Below are positions 1 through 8,523 of a DNA stretch of 64,000 bases, piece by piece. Each line of letters opens with the position of its first letter. Position 1 is the stretch's first letter. Source of the DNA: Candidatus Desulfofervidus auxilii (GTDB lineage: Bacteria; Desulfobacterota; Desulfofervidia; Desulfofervidales; Desulfofervidaceae); the NCBI GenBank assembly GCA_030262725.1, contig JAJSZS010000006.1, positions 5,001 to 69,000 on the forward strand. Reading direction: 5' to 3'. The notes under the pieces are model-generated. The model was not told where the DNA came from, did not search any database, and saw only the letters and a program-made list of their open reading frames with translations. The position numbers and the translations under genes were made by a program.

Positions 1-401
<401 letters not shown>

Positions 402-447
402 CAAAAACTAAGCGTCTTCCATATTCAAAATATTTTTTAAAATTCAT

Positions 448-567
448 GTCCCGGTGGCTATACCGGAGGGGCCACACCCGATCCCATTCCGAACTCGGAA
501 GTTAAGCCCTCCAGGGCCGATGATACTGCGGCGATTCCGCCGTGGGAAAGTAGGTCGCTGCCGGGAC
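448..567 (+). rRNA. rrf: 5S ribosomal RNA
   Basis: About 120 nt bounded by the complementary ends GTCCCGG (448-454) and CCGGGAC (561-567), with the conserved loop sequence CCGAACTCGGAAGTTAAG inside. Hand count gives about 64% G+C. The closing helix is followed by six T at 568-573, so helix I plus the T tract probably acts as the terminator of the rRNA operon. The stop codon of the convergent lptG gene (572-574) lies in this T tract, so there is essentially no gap between the rRNA operon and the protein gene. Confidence 0.96.
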
Positions 568-571
568 TTTT

Positions 572-1654
572 TTATTCAGAGCTATATTTTAAAAGTATTA
601 TTCCCCATACACCAAAAAGAAGATTAGGAAACCAAGCTGCTAAAAAAGGGTAAATATAGCCACTTTTTCCTAAAGCAATAGAAAATGCTTGAATGACCCA
701 AAAAATAAAAGCAATAAGTATTCCTAAACCAATTAAAGCAGCAGTCTTTGTCTCTTTTCCTTTAAAAACAAGTGCCATACCAAAAATTATTAAAATCAAT
801 GGGGTAAATGGAATTGATGTCCTCTGCCAAAGATCTGTAGCATAAGAAGACACATTATATCCTTGTTTTTTTAATTTCTTTACATAATTTTTTAATTGCC
901 AAAAATCAAGTTGTTGATAATTTGCTTTTAAAAATTGAAAATCTTTTGGTGTTTCTTTTAAATTTATGTTTTTTTTAATAAAAGGAATCATCTTTATTTT
1001 TCCTTTAAATATTACTTGCTCAACTCCTTGATAAAAAACCCATATATTTTTTTGGGAATTCCAAGTAACTTTAGAGGCATCAAGTCGTTTTTTAAGTTGA
1101 AAATTCGGTGTAAAAAAATAAATAGTAACTCCATATAGTGTATTTGTTTTCAAATTTATAGCATCAATTTGATAAATTGCATTTTCTCCCTTTAACCAAA
1201 TTCCCTGTTGAAAATATCCTCCTTTTGTTTTTCTTTTTTTTACCTTAATATTCCAGATATAGTTTGTTATAGCTTGCGTTTTACAGACAATAAATTCATT
1301 GTATAAAAATAAACTTATAGAAAAAATTATACCAAACAAAATATAAAAAGCACCAATCCGATATGGACTTATTCCACAGGCTTGCCATGCAATCAATTCA
1401 TTATGTTTTTTTGCTAAACTTAAACTAAATAAGGTGCTAAGGAGACAAGCAGTAGGAAATAATTGACTGAGAATACCTGGAATGGAAAGTATAAAGTAAG
1501 TAATAATAGTTTTTGTATCTATACCCGCTTCAGAAAAATTATCTATTTTTTCTAAAAAATCAAATACAAGATAAATAATTACAAAAGAGACTAATAAGAG
1601 GATCAAAATTTTAATAAATTGTTTAGCTAAATATTTATCTATTAATTTAATCAT
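572..1654 (-). CDS. lptG: LPS export ABC transporter permease LptG (YjgQ family)
   Basis: 360-residue inner-membrane protein of the LptF/LptG family, which with LptB extracts lipopolysaccharide and passes it to the LptA bridge. Three hydrophobic segments occur in the first ~115 residues and three more after ~285, flanking a periplasmic beta-rich region, the family layout. The coupling-helix motif KKHNELIAWQACGIS near residue 82-96 matches the LptG-type NEL..a.a.GIS signature. The start overlaps the end of lptF by 8 bp, so the two permeases are co-translated. Assignment as G rather than F rests on gene order and the NEL motif. The gene runs convergently into the 5S rRNA. Confidence 0.88.
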   Translation of the reverse strand: MIKLIDKYLAKQFIKILILLLVSFVIIYLVFDFLEKIDNFSEAGIDTKTIITYFILSIPGILSQLFPTACLLSTLFSLSLAKKHNELIAWQACGISPYRIGAFYILFGIIFSISLFLYNEFIVCKTQAITNYIWNIKVKKRKTKGGYFQQGIWLKGENAIYQIDAINLKTNTLYGVTIYFFTPNFQLKKRLDASKVTWNSQKNIWVFYQGVEQVIFKGKIKMIPFIKKNINLKETPKDFQFLKANYQQLDFWQLKNYVKKLKKQGYNVSSYATDLWQRTSIPFTPLILIIFGMALVFKGKETKTAALIGLGILIAFIFWVIQAFSIALGKSGYIYPFLAAWFPNLLFGVWGIILLKYSSE

Positions 1655-2744
1655 TTACAATTTTATGCCAAAGATATAAAGTTACACCAATTACAACAAA
1701 ATTAGGTATCCATAAGCAAATATGTGGAGATATTACTTGGATTTTTGCTAGTGTCTTGCCAGTTAAAAATAATATTTGATAAATGATTAACCAGATAAAA
1801 CCTAAAGAAACAGCCCCTAAATGTTTTTTCTTTTCTTCTCTTAATCCTAAAACAGCTCCCAAAAAAACAAAGATAAAGGAAGTTACAGGAAGAGCAATAT
1901 TGTGATGAAATGCAATGATAAAAGCAGGATCTTTTTCTTTTTTAATTCTTTGCCATAACTCCCAAAGATAATGTTCTTTGGGTCTCCTTCTCCTTTTATT
2001 TTTTTTATTTGGTGTTTCAATTAAAAAAGTATATTTTTTATAAGCTAAAAAATGACTTGCAAGTTTTTTTATAGGTTTTGTATCTTTCCAAATATAACCA
2101 TTTTTAAAATAAAAAATAATTTTGCCTTTTTCTTGAGAAATTGATCCAGATTCTGCTATAATTAATTGATTTTGATAAATTTTCTCCTTTTTTTTATTTC
2201 TTTCATCATATAAAAAGATTCCTTTTAATTGTTCATTTTCAATCCTATCTACATAAAAAATTAAACCTGGTAAGGGGTTAGTAAATATTCCTGGTTTTAT
2301 TGATATTTCTATTTTCTTTTGTGTAAGAGAAAAGATTAATTCTTTAGAAGCTCTGTATCCAAGAGGAAAGATTATACTTGTAATAAAAAGGTTAGTAAAA
2401 AAACAAAAACAAGCAAAAAGAAAAAGAAAAGATAAGAAACTGATTGGACTTATACCAGCAGTTTTAATAGCAATGTATTCATTGTCTTGTCTCATTCGTA
2501 AAAAAGTAAATAAAGTGCTAAGTAAAGCAGAAATAGGAATTATATAAGAGAGAAAATAAGGAAGTGCATAACAAAGGAGTTTTAAGATTACATTTAATCC
2601 AATATGATATTTAATAATAAGTCGCGCAAGCTCAAAGGTTTTTCCCATAAGGAAAAGAAATGAAAAGACTAAAGTACTTAAAAGAAAATAAATAAGGATT
2701 TCTTTAGTTAAATAATAAGAAAGAGTACGATAGCGTATAAACAT
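1647..2744 (-). CDS. lptF: LPS export ABC transporter permease LptF (YjgP family)
   Basis: 365-residue partner permease of LptG. It has N-terminal transmembrane segments, the motif RQDNEYIAIKTAGISP around residue 83-98 (family NE..a.k.aGis), a long charged periplasmic domain and three C-terminal membrane helices. First gene of a two-gene unit with lptG (8-bp overlap). No Shine-Dalgarno precedes the ATG at 2742-2744; instead a good promoter (TTGTCA-17-TAAAAC) ends 6 nt upstream, suggesting a leaderless message. It is divergent from thiDN and shares promoter DNA with it. Confidence 0.87.
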   Translation of the reverse strand: MFIRYRTLSYYLTKEILIYFLLSTLVFSFLFLMGKTFELARLIIKYHIGLNVILKLLCYALPYFLSYIIPISALLSTLFTFLRMRQDNEYIAIKTAGISPISFLSFLFLFACFCFFTNLFITSIIFPLGYRASKELIFSLTQKKIEISIKPGIFTNPLPGLIFYVDRIENEQLKGIFLYDERNKKKEKIYQNQLIIAESGSISQEKGKIIFYFKNGYIWKDTKPIKKLASHFLAYKKYTFLIETPNKKNKRRRRPKEHYLWELWQRIKKEKDPAFIIAFHHNIALPVTSFIFVFLGAVLGLREEKKKHLGAVSLGFIWLIIYQILFLTGKTLAKIQVISPHICLWIPNFVVIGVTLYLWHKIVND

Positions 2745-2750
2745 AAATAT

Positions 2751-2779
2751 GTTTTAACTAAGATTGATAGAATTGACAA
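2751..2779 (-). promoter_or_regulatory. Predicted sigma70 promoter of lptF-lptG
   Basis: On the minus strand TTGTCA (2779-2774), a 17-nt spacer and TAAAAC (2756-2751), followed by six nt and the lptF ATG. Transcription would begin at or next to the start codon. The -35 hexamer is the same DNA as the -35 of the divergent thiDN promoter. Read by eye only. Confidence 0.5.
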
Positions 2780-2801
2780 CTTAACTTGGGCAAGTTACTT
2801 T
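2773..2801 (+). promoter_or_regulatory. Predicted thiDN-thiC promoter with internal inverted repeat
   Basis: TTGACA (2773-2778), 17-nt spacer, TACTTT (2796-2801); ATG codons follow at 2805 and 2808. Between the boxes lies a perfect inverted repeat AACTTG-GG-CAAGTT (2783-2796), placed where a repressor could block polymerase. There is no room for, and no sequence resembling, a TPP riboswitch. The repeat as operator is inference. Confidence 0.45.
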
Positions 2802-2804
2802 GAA

Positions 2805-4148
2805 ATGATGAGTGTGATTTTGATTATTGCAGGATTTGATCCTTGTGGTGGAGCTGGACTTCAAGCCGATTTAAAAACAGTTACAGTATTAGGAGGGTTA
2901 GGTCTAACAGTAGTTACTGCCTTAACAATACAAAATACACAAGGTGTTAAAGAAAGTATTCCTATAGATAAAGAAAATTTAAAAAAACAAATAGATGTTT
3001 TATGTGAAGATTTTAAAATAAATGCTGTTAAAATAGGAATGTTGCCAAATGAAGAAATAGTGAAAATAACTAGTGAGGAATTGAAAAGATTTTCTTTGAA
3101 AAATTTAGTAATTGACCCAGTGATAAAGGCAAAAAATAAATTTTTACTTAATCAAGCAGTGAAAGTAATGTTAAATTGCCTTTTTCCCTTAGCTGATTTA
3201 ATTACACCCAATCTTGACGAAGTAGGTTATATTTTAGGTAAAAAACCATTAAATGTATCAGAAATGAAAGAAGCAGCTTTAAAATTAAAAGAATTTGGAC
3301 CAAAAGCTGTATTGATTACAGGTGGTGAGCTTTCACCGGCAATAGATGTGCTGTATGATGGTCATAACTTTTATGTATGGGAAACAACTAAAAAACAAAA
3401 TATGCCTGTTCATGGTACAGGATGTGTATTTAGTAGTGCTATTGCTACGTTTTTAAGCAAAGGTTTTTCTTTGTTAGATGCAGTTATTCAAGCAAAAAAG
3501 GTAATTACTTTAGCGATTGATGGAGCTCTTGATTTAGGTAAGGGAAGTTTATTATCACATCCATTTGCTTATATTGAACAAGAAAAAGCACGATATGAGG
3601 TAATTGAGGCTTTGAAGGAAAGTTTAAAACAACTTCAAAAAATACCATTTATAGCAAAAGTTTTTCCAGAAGTAAGAATGAATTTTGTCTATGCCTTACC
3701 TTATGCAAGGAGTTTAATGGAAGTAGCTGGTTTCCCAGGCAGGTTAACTGTTATAAATGGTAAGATTTGTGCTTTTACAGCACCTACTTTTGGTGTTTCA
3801 CACCATATGGCTAATGTAGTATTAAAAGCTATGGAATTTGATAAAAGTTATCGTGCTGCTATTAATATAAAATTTTCTTCAGAAATAGTAGCAAAAGCAA
3901 AAGCTTTAAGATATAAAGTTGAAGGAGTTTCTCGAACAGAAGAACCACTTGAATTAAAAGAAATAGAAGGAGTAAGCTTACCTTGGTTAGTAGAAAAAGC
4001 TGTTAAAAAAAGAGGAAGTGTTCCTGATTTAATTTATGATAAAGGAGATTGGGGTAAAGAGCCAATGATTCGAATATTGGGTAAAAATCCATATGAAGTA
4101 GTAGAAAAACTATCAAATATTTTGAAGGAGGTTTTTAAATATGGCTGA
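2805..4148 (+). CDS. thiD: Bifunctional HMP(-P) kinase / thiamine-phosphate synthase ThiDN
   Basis: 447-residue fusion. Residues ~1-260 are ThiD (ribokinase fold): substrate motif GFDPCGGAGLQADLKT at 10-25 and anion-hole motif HGTGCVFSSAI near 203-213. It phosphorylates hydroxymethylpyrimidine and its phosphate. Residues ~265-445 are ThiN, an alternative to ThiE that joins HMP-PP to thiazole phosphate; R313 (GFPGR) and H334 (VSHHMAN) have the 21-residue spacing that I recall for the essential Arg/His pair of the archaeal enzyme. So this ThiN looks catalytic, not a ThiR-type regulator. ATG at 2805 or 2808 could start it; the promoter position favours 2808. It overlaps thiC by 8 bp. Confidence 0.9.
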   Translation: MMSVILIIAGFDPCGGAGLQADLKTVTVLGGLGLTVVTALTIQNTQGVKESIPIDKENLKKQIDVLCEDFKINAVKIGMLPNEEIVKITSEELKRFSLKNLVIDPVIKAKNKFLLNQAVKVMLNCLFPLADLITPNLDEVGYILGKKPLNVSEMKEAALKLKEFGPKAVLITGGELSPAIDVLYDGHNFYVWETTKKQNMPVHGTGCVFSSAIATFLSKGFSLLDAVIQAKKVITLAIDGALDLGKGSLLSHPFAYIEQEKARYEVIEALKESLKQLQKIPFIAKVFPEVRMNFVYALPYARSLMEVAGFPGRLTVINGKICAFTAPTFGVSHHMANVVLKAMEFDKSYRAAINIKFSSEIVAKAKALRYKVEGVSRTEEPLELKEIEGVSLPWLVEKAVKKRGSVPDLIYDKGDWGKEPMIRILGKNPYEVVEKLSNILKEVFKYG

Positions 4149-5436
4149 GACTCAAATTACTCTGGCCAAAAAGGGTGTTGTTACACCTGAAATGAAAGTA
4201 ATCGCTGATGAGGAAGGTGTTGAGATTGAAGATTTAATGGCCAGAGTAGCTGATGGGAAAGTAGTTATTCCTGCAAATAAAAGAAAGAGGTTAAAAAGAC
4301 CAATAGGCATTGGTGAAGGATTACGAGTAAAAGTAAATACCAATATTGGTACTTCTTCTGATCATGTAAATATAAATGAAGAGCTTGAAAAATTAAGGGT
4401 AGCTTTAGAGGCTGGGACTGATACAGTAATGGATTTAAGTACAGGTGGAGATTTAAATCACATTCGGCAAATACTTTTAAAGGAAACACCTGTGCCTTTT
4501 GGTACAGTACCAATTTATCAAGCAGCCATTGAAGTGGCTCAAAAAAAAGGCGGTATTATTAAAATGACAGTAGATGATATTTTTAATGTCATTGAAAAAC
4601 ATGCACAAGATGGTGTGGATTTTATTACTGTCCACTGTGGTGTTACTTTGCAAAGTTTAGAAAGGTTAAAAAAACAAGGACGGATAACAAATATAGTTAG
4701 TCGAGGTGGAGCATTTTTAACTACTTGGATGCTTTATCATGAAAAAGAAAATCCTCTTTATGAGTATTATGATCGCTTATTAGAAATCGCAAAAAAATAC
4801 GATGTAACTTTAAGTCTTGGAGATGGATTGCGTCCTGGTTCTTTACCAGATGCTACTGATAGAGCTCAAATAGAGGAGTTAATTTTGTTAGGAGAATTAG
4901 CTGAAAAGGCTAAAGAAGCAGGTGTGCAAGTAATGATTGAAGGTCCAGGACATGTTCCATTAAATCAGATTGCTGCCAATGTGCTTTTAGAAAAAAAATT
5001 ATGTAAAGGTGCTCCTTTTTATGTTTTAGGCCCATTGGTTACAGATATTGCCTCTGGCTATGATCACATTGCAGCAGCAATTGGTGGTGCTTTAGCAGCT
5101 TGGGCTGGAGCTGATTTTCTTTGTTATGTAACACCTGCTGAACATTTGCGTTTACCTACTATAGAGGATGTAAGGGATGGAGTTATTGGTGTAAGGATTG
5201 CTGCTCATGCAGCAGATTTGGCTAGAGGTAATAAAAAAGCATGGGAAAAAGATAAAAAAATGTCTGAAGCTAGAGGAAAACTTGATTGGGAAACGCAAAT
5301 AAAACTTTCTATTGATCCAAAAAAAGCAAAATATTATCGTGAGACAAGTAAACCTAAAATAAGTGATGTATGTACAATGTGTGGCAAATATTGTGCTATT
5401 AAATTGCTAAAAGAATTTCTTGGTTGTAAAGATTAA
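4141..5436 (+). CDS. thiC: Phosphomethylpyrimidine synthase ThiC
   Basis: 431-residue radical SAM enzyme converting aminoimidazole ribotide to HMP phosphate, the pyrimidine of thiamine. Clear family sequence throughout, for example LSLGDGLRPGSLPDATD and IEGPGHVPLNQI. The cluster-binding cysteines lie at the extreme C-terminus: C411, C414 and C418 (CTMCGKYC), spacing Cx2Cx3C rather than the Cx2Cx4C of the E. coli/plant enzyme. Start ATG at 4141 lies inside the end of thiDN and is preceded by AAGGAGG (4125-4131), supporting it. Short form lacking the N-terminal extension of plant and E. coli ThiC. Followed by a hairpin terminator. Confidence 0.95.
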   Translation: MAETQITLAKKGVVTPEMKVIADEEGVEIEDLMARVADGKVVIPANKRKRLKRPIGIGEGLRVKVNTNIGTSSDHVNINEELEKLRVALEAGTDTVMDLSTGGDLNHIRQILLKETPVPFGTVPIYQAAIEVAQKKGGIIKMTVDDIFNVIEKHAQDGVDFITVHCGVTLQSLERLKKQGRITNIVSRGGAFLTTWMLYHEKENPLYEYYDRLLEIAKKYDVTLSLGDGLRPGSLPDATDRAQIEELILLGELAEKAKEAGVQVMIEGPGHVPLNQIAANVLLEKKLCKGAPFYVLGPLVTDIASGYDHIAAAIGGALAAWAGADFLCYVTPAEHLRLPTIEDVRDGVIGVRIAAHAADLARGNKKAWEKDKKMSEARGKLDWETQIKLSIDPKKAKYYRETSKPKISDVCTMCGKYCAIKLLKEFLGCKD

Positions 5437-5440
5437 TAAA

Positions 5441-5462
5441 GCCCTCCTCTTAAGAGGAGGGC
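5441..5462. terminator. Bidirectional hairpin between thiC and HU
   Basis: A perfect 22-bp palindrome (arms GCCCTCCTCTT and its complement), starting 4 bp after the thiC stop and ending 6 bp before the HU stop. The + side is followed by AAAATTTT and the - side by TTTATT. It is the only obvious intrinsic terminator between convergent protein genes in the window. Confidence 0.85.
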
Positions 5463-5468
5463 AAAATT

Positions 5469-5738
5469 TTAAAACAGATTCTTTAACTCCTTTCCAGGCT
5501 TAAAACGTACAACTTTAGTTGCTGGGATTTTAATAGGAGCACCTGTTTGAGGATTTCTTCCCTCACGTGCAGCCCTTTCTACAACACGAAAGGTACCAAA
5601 ACCTGTCAATGTAAGTTTTCCATCTGTTTTGAGAATATTTTTCGCTTCATCTAAAAATGCACTTAAGACCCTCTCTACATCAACTTTTTTCATTCCTGTC
5701 TTATTTGCTAATCTTGACACTAACTCTGCCTTTGTCAT
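5469..5738 (-). CDS. hup: HU-family DNA-binding protein
   Basis: 89-residue histone-like protein: MTKAELVSRLANKTG at the N-terminus, core GFGTFRVVERAAREGRNPQT, and the arm and tail KIPATKVVRFKPGKELK. Forms dimers that bend DNA. The frame is open 30 codons further upstream, but the start at 5736-5738 is chosen because GGAGGG lies 6 nt before it and because HU proteins begin exactly there; the extension is also incompatible with the predicted promoter. Monocistronic, with a strong promoter upstream and a hairpin terminator downstream, as expected for an abundant protein. Confidence 0.95.
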   Translation of the reverse strand: MTKAELVSRLANKTGMKKVDVERVLSAFLDEAKNILKTDGKLTLTGFGTFRVVERAAREGRNPQTGAPIKIPATKVVRFKPGKELKNLF

Positions 5739-5768
5739 ATTAAACCCTCCTTTCTTTAAAAACTGCCA

Positions 5769-5798
5769 TGTATAATTTTTTTTAAAAATATTTGTCAA
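5769..5798 (-). promoter_or_regulatory. Predicted HU promoter
   Basis: Minus-strand TTGACA (5798-5793), 18-nt spacer made largely of A and T tracts, TATACA (5774-5769). Start of transcription near 5762 gives a ~24-nt leader holding the GGAGGG ribosome site at 5750-5745. One of the best promoters in the window. Confidence 0.65.
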
Positions 5799-5837
5799 TT
5801 CCCTACCATAAAAAGATTTTTTTGGCAAGAGAAAAAT

Positions 5838-6518
5838 TTATTTTAACCATCCTTTTTTCGCAAAGCTAAAAAATTCAGTGTTTCCTAAGATAATATGGTC
5901 TAAAATAGGTATGCCTATAATTTCTCCGGCTTGTATTAATTGATGAGTAATTTTTATATCTTGTTCACTAGGGGTAGGATTACCACTTGGATGATTATGA
6001 ATAAGTATAATGCTTCGTGCTGCTTCAATAATAGCTTCGCGGAATACTTCTCTTGGATGTACTACACTAGCATTAAGTGTACCTTCAGAAACAGTTACTT
6101 CTTTTATAAGCTGATTAGCACTATTTAAAAGAAGAACTTTAAAAATTTCCTTTTTCAAACCTCGCATTAATGGAAGATAGACCATAGCTACATCCTCTGG
6201 TGTTTTAAATCTTTTTGGCCTTTGTCTTTGTGCTTGTAACCTTTTTGCTAGTTCAAAAGCAGCTGCTAAAATAACAGCTTTGGCCATGCCAATGCCTTTA
6301 ATTGCACCATATTCCTTAGGATTGCATTGAGAAAGACGAAAGAGATTTTCAAATTTTATTAATAACTCTCTACCTAAATCTACAGCGGTTTTTTCTTTTG
6401 TACCCTTACCTATAAGAATAGCTAATAATTCAGCCTCTGTGAGAGAATGAGCTCCCATGTTTAATAACTTCTCTCTTGGTCTTTCCTGAATTGGCCAAGA
6501 GGGAATTTTATACTTCAT
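5838..6518 (-). CDS. radC: RadC/JAB-domain protein
   Basis: 226 residues. N-terminal helix-hairpin-helix-like part (~20-95, KGIGMAKAVIL) and C-terminal MPN/JAMM metalloprotease-like domain with E145 (SEGTLNAS), H174, H176 (HNHPSGNPTPS) and D187, a complete Zn-binding set. The historical link to recombination repair is doubtful, and the true substrate of the family is not established. Last gene of the pyk-MFS-EamA-radC string, 4 bp after EamA, with GGGGGTGAT just upstream as ribosome site. Confidence 0.93.
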   Translation of the reverse strand: MKYKIPSWPIQERPREKLLNMGAHSLTEAELLAILIGKGTKEKTAVDLGRELLIKFENLFRLSQCNPKEYGAIKGIGMAKAVILAAAFELAKRLQAQRQRPKRFKTPEDVAMVYLPLMRGLKKEIFKVLLLNSANQLIKEVTVSEGTLNASVVHPREVFREAIIEAARSIILIHNHPSGNPTPSEQDIKITHQLIQAGEIIGIPILDHIILGNTEFFSFAKKGWLK

Positions 6519-6522
6519 TTAA

Positions 6523-7380
6523 TCACCCCCATATATAAATAATAATTGCTCCTAAACACATAAGTCCTGTAGCTAAAAAACGAAGGAAAAATTTTTCTTC
6601 TTTAAGAAAAATTCCTCCATAAATTACACCAAAAAGAGGTGCTAAACGTTTAATGCTAATCATATAAACTGCTTTTATTTGACTTATGGCTATTACATGA
6701 CTTACAATCATAAGGGCTGTGAAAAAGCCTATCATACAACTAGGAATTAAAATAGTTTTTTTCTTAAAGATTCTTTTTTTAAAAAAGAATGGTAAAAAGA
6801 ATAAACTTAATCCTATGTAATAAAAGGGGCCAAAAAATAGAGCATTTGAATAAAGTATTGCTTTTTTTCCTAAAGCCGAAGTAATAGCATAAATGGCGGA
6901 TACGAGTAACATTAGAAAAGAGCCTTTTTCTTCCCAAAATAATCGAAATGATTCTTTTAAGTTGAAAAATTGAGGTGGTAAATAAAGCAGATAGCTTCCA
7001 ATAGCTATAGCCAAAATCCCCATTATACCTAAAAAATTTGGCATTTCTTTGAGAATAAACCAACCTGTTAAGATAAGAAAAATAGGGGTAAAAGAGAGAA
7101 AAGGTAATGTTAATGAAAGAGGAGAGATTTTAATAGCAGCCATATAAAGAAAAAGAGCAAGGATTTCCAATGGATAAAGGAAAAGCAAAGTTAACCAAAA
7201 TTTTTTATTTAATAAGGGCCAAGAGAGAAAAAATAAAAATGGAAGTAAAAAAGGTAAAGCGTATATAATACGGATAGTACTCATTTCCCAAGGAGAAAGA
7301 AATTTTAAGTATTTTTTTGTAATAAAATCAGCTGTAGCAAGAGATAAAGCAGAAAGTAAAGACCAAAAGAGCCAGTTCAT
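6523..7380 (-). CDS. EamA/DMT-family transporter
   Basis: 285 residues with about ten hydrophobic segments, arranged as two EamA repeats, the drug/metabolite transporter pattern (N-terminal LSLATADFITKKYLKFLSP; C-terminal LAPLFGVIYGGIFLKEE). Inner-membrane permease; substrate unknown. The start at 7378-7380 is chosen because its ATG overlaps the stop of the upstream MFS gene as ATGA; the frame is open 15 codons further back, but that would overlap the MFS gene by 49 bp. Confidence 0.85.
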   Translation of the reverse strand: MNWLFWSLLSALSLATADFITKKYLKFLSPWEMSTIRIIYALPFLLPFLFFLSWPLLNKKFWLTLLFLYPLEILALFLYMAAIKISPLSLTLPFLSFTPIFLILTGWFILKEMPNFLGIMGILAIAIGSYLLYLPPQFFNLKESFRLFWEEKGSFLMLLVSAIYAITSALGKKAILYSNALFFGPFYYIGLSLFFLPFFFKKRIFKKKTILIPSCMIGFFTALMIVSHVIAISQIKAVYMISIKRLAPLFGVIYGGIFLKEEKFFLRFLATGLMCLGAIIIYIWG

Positions 7381-8522
7381 ATTTTTATTTTCCACCATAG
7401 AAATAAAGAGATTATTTGTAAACAAATTATTGCTAAAATAACATAATTAAGTGAGATTTCATATAAAAATCCTATTAATCCACCACCTAAAAACCATGCC
7501 AGTCCATAAATGGTGTTAAATATTCCATAAGCAATCCCCCTTTTACTCAAAGGGGTTATATCAGCAACAGCAGCTCGCATAATTGTTTCTTGAATACCCA
7601 TAACACTTCCCCAAATTGTTATACCAACTAAAATAAGAGAAGTATAAGAAGTGAAAATAAAAAATGGAATAAATATATTTAAAAAAGGTAATATAACTAA
7701 ACAAGCTAAACCAAATTTATCATAGACTTTGCCAATCAATAAGGCAAAAATAGCGTCCACTCCCATAGCAATAGCATAAAAAACTGGAATATTAATATCT
7801 GAGAGGATCATTTTGGTTTTAAAATGATAAGAAATAATTTGAAAGTTTATAAAACCTGCGACTGTAAAAAAACTAAAAAGTGTGTAAATCCAAAAATTTT
7901 TAGAAATTTTTTCTTTTTTTAAAAAAACTTTGTCTTCTATTAAAACAAATGATGGATATTTAATTTTAGCTAAAGATAGAAATATTACAAGAAAAATGGC
8001 TGGAATAAATAAAAAAGCAAATCCCGTTTGATATGTTTTTTTTAAAGAAAAAATAAAAGAAAGAAATAAAGGTCCAATTATAGCACCAATTTGATCAAGT
8101 GCTTCATGAATTCCAAATCCAATCCCCCTTCCCATTCTTTCTGTAACATGTGAAAGAATAGCGTCTCTTGCAGGCGTTCTGATAGCTTTTCCAATCCGTT
8201 CTAAAATAATTAGAAAACATGCTAATTCCCAACTTTTTGTCCAAGCTAAAAAAGGTATAGCTAAAAGCATACCATAGCCAAGAAAAATCATTAACCAATA
8301 ACGATTTGTGCGATCAGCTAAATAACCAGAAAGTAAGCGTAAGGAATAACTAAAAAATTCTCCTAATCCAACTATTAATCCTACTACTACTGCACTTGCA
8401 CCAAGTAGAGACAAAAAAGGACCTATGATACTTCTAGCCCCCTCATAGATGATATCACCAAAAAGACTTACCAAGCCTAAAAGAAAAATAAATTTTAGGG
8501 CATTTTTTTCAATTAAATTCAT
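7377..8522 (-). CDS. MFS transporter
   Basis: 381-residue major facilitator with ~12 membrane segments. The loop 2-3 motif is GYLADRTNRYW, and the motif RIGKAIRTPARDAILSHV in the fourth/fifth segment region is typical of a group of uncharacterised bacterial MFS proteins often linked to metabolite export. The start (ATG 8520-8522) follows the pyruvate kinase stop by one base; an in-frame start 15 nt upstream would overlap pyk. Substrate unknown; neighbouring transporters and pyruvate kinase do not define it. Confidence 0.85.
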   Translation of the reverse strand: MNLIEKNALKFIFLLGLVSLFGDIIYEGARSIIGPFLSLLGASAVVVGLIVGLGEFFSYSLRLLSGYLADRTNRYWLMIFLGYGMLLAIPFLAWTKSWELACFLIILERIGKAIRTPARDAILSHVTERMGRGIGFGIHEALDQIGAIIGPLFLSFIFSLKKTYQTGFAFLFIPAIFLVIFLSLAKIKYPSFVLIEDKVFLKKEKISKNFWIYTLFSFFTVAGFINFQIISYHFKTKMILSDINIPVFYAIAMGVDAIFALLIGKVYDKFGLACLVILPFLNIFIPFFIFTSYTSLILVGITIWGSVMGIQETIMRAAVADITPLSKRGIAYGIFNTIYGLAWFLGGGLIGFLYEISLNYVILAIICLQIISLFLWWKIKI

Positions 8523-8523
8523 T

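Noticed and set aside
402-447. tRNA between 23S and 5S
   Set aside because: The 46-bp spacer is too short and shows no cloverleaf or T-loop sequence.
2745-2804. TPP riboswitch before thiDN
   Set aside because: Only 60 bp between divergent genes and no conserved riboswitch sequence; a DNA repeat is seen instead.
4152-4513. Two long minus-strand frames inside thiC
   Set aside because: They lie within a certain gene, have no ribosome site and no recognisable protein sequence.
5739-5828. N-terminal extension of HU
   Set aside because: It includes the promoter, and HU proteins start at the internal MTKAEL with a GGAGGG site.
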